This document shows positions 7,285 through 10,843 of a DNA stretch of 10,843 nt, piece after piece. A model generated the notes under the pieces. It saw only the letters and a list, made by a program, of their open reading frames with translations. It did no database searches and was not told the DNA's origin. Position numbers and translations under genes: made by a program. The stretch is from Goniomonas avonlea (taxonomy: Eukaryota > Cryptophyceae > Goniomonadida > Goniomonadaceae), in assembly GCA_003573635.1 (NCBI GenBank), contig QUTJ01031316.1:1-10843 (forward strand), in the 5' to 3' direction. How positions within the stretch are numbered: the stretch's first letter is position 1; each line of letters starts with the position of its first letter.

Positions 7285-10200
7285 ATGTCGAAGGGTTCCC
7301 GCGATTCACCGAACGCAGCCCAGTCTGGAGGACGAGGGCGTGGGAGTCCTCCAAAACAAAGTCCGCGCGGTGATCAAGCAAAGCCTCGCTCGTCACCGAG
7401 GGGCAAAGATGCACCCCCTGGTGTCAAGGTAAAGCCACAATCACGTCGTTCGGGACTCACCGGCTCATTAAGGTCACTTTCATCATCCGTGCCGAGACTC
7501 GCCCAGGGGAAAAGGTCCTGTCATACCACGAATCAAATGTATGTTTCCTGACATTCTCTGCAGGTTTTGGTGTCTGGTAATGCCGTTGAGCTCGGTGAGT
7601 GTTTGTATTTGTCGACCGCGCCGATCTGACGCCAACTAGGGATGTGGTCCGAGCACCGAGCGATCAAGATGGAGACTACGCAAGCGAAATATCCCGAGTG
7701 GAGGGTCACTTGGGTGCGTGACATGTAGGACCAAGCGAGCTACTGATGCTCGACAGTGGCTGCCGCCGTACAGCTCGATCCAGTACAAGTACGTCATCGT
7801 GAACCCGACCCAGCCTGCTGAACACCCTGGCCAGTCATTCTACAGCAGGTATGCGATCCAATCCACTTGTCATCTATGAAGTTTGCGCGTGCCTTTCCGC
7901 TCCTCCCCTCTCATCCCAGCCTCACGCTCACGTCCACTCCCCGTCCCATGGCACCTGTATGGATTCCTGTAACTCTATTTACGTCTTACCAGGTGGGAAG
8001 AATCGCCGTTCATTAATCGATCCATTCTGCCTTCCGGTGGAGAGATGGTTCAAGATGATGGGAATTTTCTTCAAGTCTGTTGATTTTCATTTTCAGTGTT
8101 ATCTCACTAACGAAATTGGTCAGTCAGCCGAGGAGGCGCAGAGACTTCTTGCCCACGACGAAGAGCTACACCAGGCCCGACAGGCAAAGAAACTCGGGGT
8201 CATTGAAATTATGAGTGGCCGTCGTTTTGCTTCTTCCACACAACCTCGATCTGGCGGGGCAGCCGCGTCGCTTCCAGCGCCTGTGTCTCCGCAGCAACCC
8301 TCAGCTTCTGGGGGCTGCACAGTTGTTCAGAAGTCCGACAACAAACCTTGTCCGTGCCCCGGATTCGAGCCCGGTGTCTATAAGACTGACAAATGCCGCA
8401 ACGTGAGTCTTGACGACGACGACTGCTGCTTGTGGGTTTGTAGTTGTGATTGACCTCCTGGCTTTCGTAGTGCGCGCACAAGGTGTCGAATCACCCTGGA
8501 GCGTCAACGAATGCGAGCCCCCCTGCACGGCCCTCGCCCAAAGGGCCGTCTGTGCAGTCAGGCCTCGTCGAGTCACGCAAGGCTGCTTTCTCCTGTGCGA
8601 ACGTGTCCCTTCTTGTCCGGGTTTTTGTAACATCACTCTCTAGCGCCGTTGCACATCGAATCCACCAAGGAGTTTCCGGCGCTTGGATCAGCAACATCGT
8701 CACCGGCCAAGTCTGTTGGCTCTCCCGCTCGCCGCACTACCCCCAAAGCTGACGCCGATGCTCAGGTCCCCCTCCCCCTCTTTGACGAGTGACATCTTTC
8801 CTTCTCTCCTTCCTGCCTCCAGGCAGATCCATCGGGATCCATGCACCCGTCTAACTCCTGTCCCAGGCCCAGGCCCAGCAGGCAGAGCGAGCTTGCCGCG
8901 AGGCAACTGCGGCCGCCAAGGCTGCCAAGGCGGAGGAGCTCTCTGCCTTGGCATTTTGCAACGCCGCCTCAGTGTCTGGAACAGGCGACAGTGCACGCGC
9001 GGCTGCTGAGAGGTGCGGGGGCAGTTTGCGCGCGCGCGCGCTCGTGTGTGTCGCCTTTCCAGCAACCCATGAGCTGCAGGGCAGCTGGATAGCTGCAGAG
9101 CAGCTGGATCTGTAGACTGCAGTTGTGACAGTTCGACACCCTAATATGGCGTTGGGTTTGGGTTCTGATGGTCCGATACTATTTTTGGGCTGTTGGCACG
9201 AGCCGCGGTGTAAGGTCTGAGAGGCGAAAATTGCCGCTGGTGCGACTCCCTCTGAAACCAGCGTCTGGTTTCGCAAACCCTGGCTCTCTTTTTAGCAGGA
9301 CCACCCGTCGACGTTGCGGCGTGAATGACTGCGTTCTACCTGGTTATGGCAGTCGGCACGAGTGTCCTTGCTTTCGTACCCAGCCCGGTAAATTCCCAGG
9401 GAGATTGCTGACTCAGCACGTGGAGACAGCGTAACCTTAGACAGGGCACGGAACGCGCGTGGAACAGGATCTAACCCAACGAGACAGGGCACGCAACGCG
9501 GCCAAGCGAGCAGGCAAGGCAGCGACGGACGGTAGATCTGCGGCGAACATGGCGCAGAGGTCTGCGGCTGCTGTCGCCTCCAGCTCCTACGGACCGAAGG
9601 TAGGGCCAAATACAATACAGCTGCCATCAGGAGGTCTCCTGATGGACCAACGGTGCCCATCATGAGATACGACATAAGGCCGGGATGTGATCAGAGGTCT
9701 GCTCTTTGATGCGAACACCGGATCATATAGACCCTGAGCAGTGCCAGGGACTGCCAGCTGCTGCCTCCACGGAGGTCTGTGGCCCTTGACACGCCCAGGG
9801 TGCATCACATGCGATAGGATCGGGCCACAGGAGATGGGAGAAACCCTCAGGCGGTAACCAGGAGGTCTGTGGCCTTGACCCACTCCACGAGTGAGAGGGG
9901 AGACCCCACTCCACGTCTGCTTCACTAACAGCCCCAGGGTGCATCACGAGACAGGTTCGGAATACCTCGAGCAGTAATCAGAGGGCTGAGATAGGATCAG
10001 GCCACATAAATAGGAAAGACCTCGAGCAGTAATAGGATGTCTGAGGGAGGATCAGATCACAGGAAATTGGAGAAACCTCGAGCAGTAATGACAGGCTTGC
10101 GGCTGCACCTGCCTCGAGCTCCCACGGAGCAAATGTGATCGGAATAATAAACAGGAGTCCGCTTGTGCACCCGCCCCCGAGCAGCAGAGAGGTCTGCCGC

Positions 10201-10843
10201 CCTTTGCAGCTCCTTGGCAGCGACGGGACAGGCGGTGCGGTTGGGTTGACTTGGCGTGCAGGCGGCGGAGGACGCAGTTGAGTTGACTCGGTGTGCAGGC
10301 GGCGGAGGACGCAGAGACGGCGGCTGCCAAGGCCTCGGAGGCCGAGGCGTCGAGCATTGCTGCGGCTGCCTCTGCTGATAAGGCCATGCTCGCTGCCGAG
10401 GCTGCAGTCACAAACGACCATATGCGCGTTGAGGCCGAGGCTATGGCTGAGGTGTGCCCGGCTGCGTTCCTTCTCCCTCTGCTCTCGCCCTCCCTCTCCC
10501 TCCCTCCATGATACATGGTGCCATGGAGCTCCTCCCCCTCCCCCCTCTCCCCCCTTCTCCTTCTCCCAGAGGTTGCTTGCAGACAAGGCCGCTGCTGCGA
10601 TCGCTCAGACGACACCTCGTGGTGGTGATGGTGGGGTGCTGCTGCTGCTGGTGGTGGTGCTGGGGTGCTAGCGCTGGTGCTGGTGCTGGTGCTGGTGCTG
10701 GTGCTACGTGCAACGTGCTGCTACGCTAGGCGGTAGGGAGGTGGTAGGTGGTGATGGGAAGAGCCCCCTGCTTTCTCGTTCCGACGCACCTCGGCAGGTC
10801 GCGGCAGCCACTCGTGCCGCCCGCGAGGCACAAGCGGCGGCCA
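7285..10843 (+). CDS. CBM20 starch-binding protein with Cys/His cluster and Ala-rich coil, 3' partial
   Basis: Probable exons are 7285-7428, 7473-7514, 7564-7594, 7640-7713, 7757-7848, 7993-8074, 8124-8402, 8471-8594, 8644-8765, 8867-9012, 9488-9599, 10299-10451, 10570 to about 10635, and 10798 to the edge. Phases agree up to 9012; later exons are less sure. Residues 1-48 are Gly/Ser/Pro-rich and basic. Residues 49-153 form a CBM20 domain: VTFIIRAE, VLVSGNAVELGMW with Trp75, QYKYV with Lys108, and WEESPFINRS with Trp129, Glu130 and Asn136, matching the starch-site Trp-Lys-Trp-Glu-Asn residues known in glucoamylase. Residues 231-256 carry C-x-C-x12-C-x2-C-x-H-x4-H, joined across the intron at 8403-8470, likely zinc-binding. 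From residue 331 the protein is Ala/Glu/Lys/Arg-rich and coiled-coil-like. No catalytic domain is seen before the edge. An alternative acceptor at 9062 would end the protein at 9070-9072. Confidence 0.82.
9027..9050 (+). repeat. GC then TG dinucleotide tract in an intron
   Basis: A run of GCGCGC passes through CTC into GTGTGTG, just after the exon 10 donor at 9013 and before the acceptor-like CCTTTCCAG ending at 9062. It resembles the TG/CG tract at 158-181 in base pattern. Confidence 0.8.
9072..9109 (+). repeat. Tandem duplication of 19 bp
   Basis: AGCTGCAGGGCAGCTGGAT at 9072-9090 is followed at once by a copy at 9091-9109 with one change (18 of 19 identical). Each copy contains a CTGCAG hexamer that could act as an acceptor, but splicing at any of them leads quickly to a stop codon in the phase set by exon 10. 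Confidence 0.9.
9439..9500 (+). repeat. Duplicated 3' splice site, offset 43 bp
   Basis: AGACAGGGCACGGAACGCG at 9439-9457 recurs at 9482-9500 with one change. Both copies hold the acceptor GACAG followed by GGCACG, and each has an AAC branch-like motif just upstream (GTAACC and CTAACC). Only the second copy, at 9487, joins exon 10 in the Ala-rich frame; the first is shifted by one base. Confidence 0.75.
9771..10137 (+). repeat. Degenerate repeat array inside a 699-nt intron
   Basis: Several diverged repeats are interleaved. CCTCGAGCAGTAAT occurs at 9965, 10020 and 10076 (spacing 55 and 56) with a weaker copy near 9844. GGAGGTCTGTGGCC-TTGAC occurs at 9771 and 9861. CCCAGGGTGCATCAC occurs at 9794 and 9933. 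A copy of the end of exon 11 lies at 10099-10137. No transposase or terminal repeats are visible, so local duplication explains it better than a mobile element. Confidence 0.75.
10241..10314 (+). repeat. Tandem 37-bp duplication spanning an intron-exon junction
   Basis: 10241-10277 and 10278-10314 are 34 of 37 identical. Each unit contains TTGACT, a plausible branch site, then GTGCAG, a 3' splice site, then GCGGCGGAGGACGCAG, which is the start of the coding exon. The second acceptor, ending at 10298, gives the open Ala-rich frame. Use of the first, ending at 10261, would shift the frame because 37 is not a multiple of three. Confidence 0.92.
10673..10705 (+). repeat. GCTGGT hexamer repeat
   Basis: About five and a half copies of GCTGGT follow a region of GGT and GCT triplets starting near 10617. 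It lies between two coding exons of the CBM20 gene and makes the donor of the preceding exon hard to place, since GT occurs every few bases. Confidence 0.9.

Noticed and set aside
8075-8096. A 22-nt intron as an alternative to 8075-8123
   Set aside because: It is in frame, but 49 nt fits the size class and places CTAAC 13 nt before the acceptor, as in the other introns.
9120-9150. GTTCGACACC, a match to a tRNA B-box
   Set aside because: The flanking bases cannot form a T-arm stem and no matching A-box or acceptor stem is present.
9600-10298. Mobile element in the long intron
   Set aside because: No transposase, reverse transcriptase, terminal repeats or target-site duplication could be seen.
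9978-10615. Minus-strand open frames of 187-202 codons
   Set aside because: They lie opposite the Ala-rich exon and pyrimidine-rich introns; no domain, and plus-strand splicing explains the region better.

Overview
This is nuclear DNA of a eukaryote, most likely a single-celled alga or other protist. Every recognisable gene is split by GT-AG introns, most of them only 42-55 nt long. Splicing each gene across these introns gives complete, well-known eukaryotic domains with matching phases. The DNA also holds CT, TG/CG, GCTGGT and minisatellite repeats of a kind usual in nuclear genomes. I cannot name the species. A starch-binding domain and a c-Myb-type MYB fit an alga or protist, but neither decides the lineage.

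Layout. Positions 1-1337 hold simple repeats and pyrimidine- or purine-rich DNA with no gene I can support. Positions 1338-1780 are a minisatellite. Minus strand 3374-1742 is a nine-exon protein kinase of the CaMKK / SNF1-activating-kinase type; its 3' end runs into the minisatellite. Positions 3375-4091 are intergenic. Minus strand 5118-4092 is a six-exon eIF4E-family cap-binding protein (247 aa). A 195-bp divergent promoter separates it from the plus-strand gene at 5314-6778, a three-exon two-repeat MYB factor (457 aa). After a 506-bp spacer with a TATA-like box, plus strand 7285 to the right edge is a many-exon gene. It encodes a CBM20 starch-binding domain, then a Cys/His cluster that looks zinc-binding, then an Ala-rich coiled-coil-like region that runs off the window.

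The four genes do not form an obvious pathway. The kinase (probably an energy or calcium signalling kinase acting on SNF1/AMPK-type kinases), the cap-binding protein and the MYB factor are regulatory proteins. The CBM20 protein probably binds starch or another alpha-glucan. The most unusual parts are the CBM20-Cys/His-coil architecture, the tandem duplications of whole 3' splice sites in the 3' half of that gene, a branch-point motif at a nearly constant distance from the 3' splice site in all four genes, and an eIF4E whose cap-binding residues mix class features.
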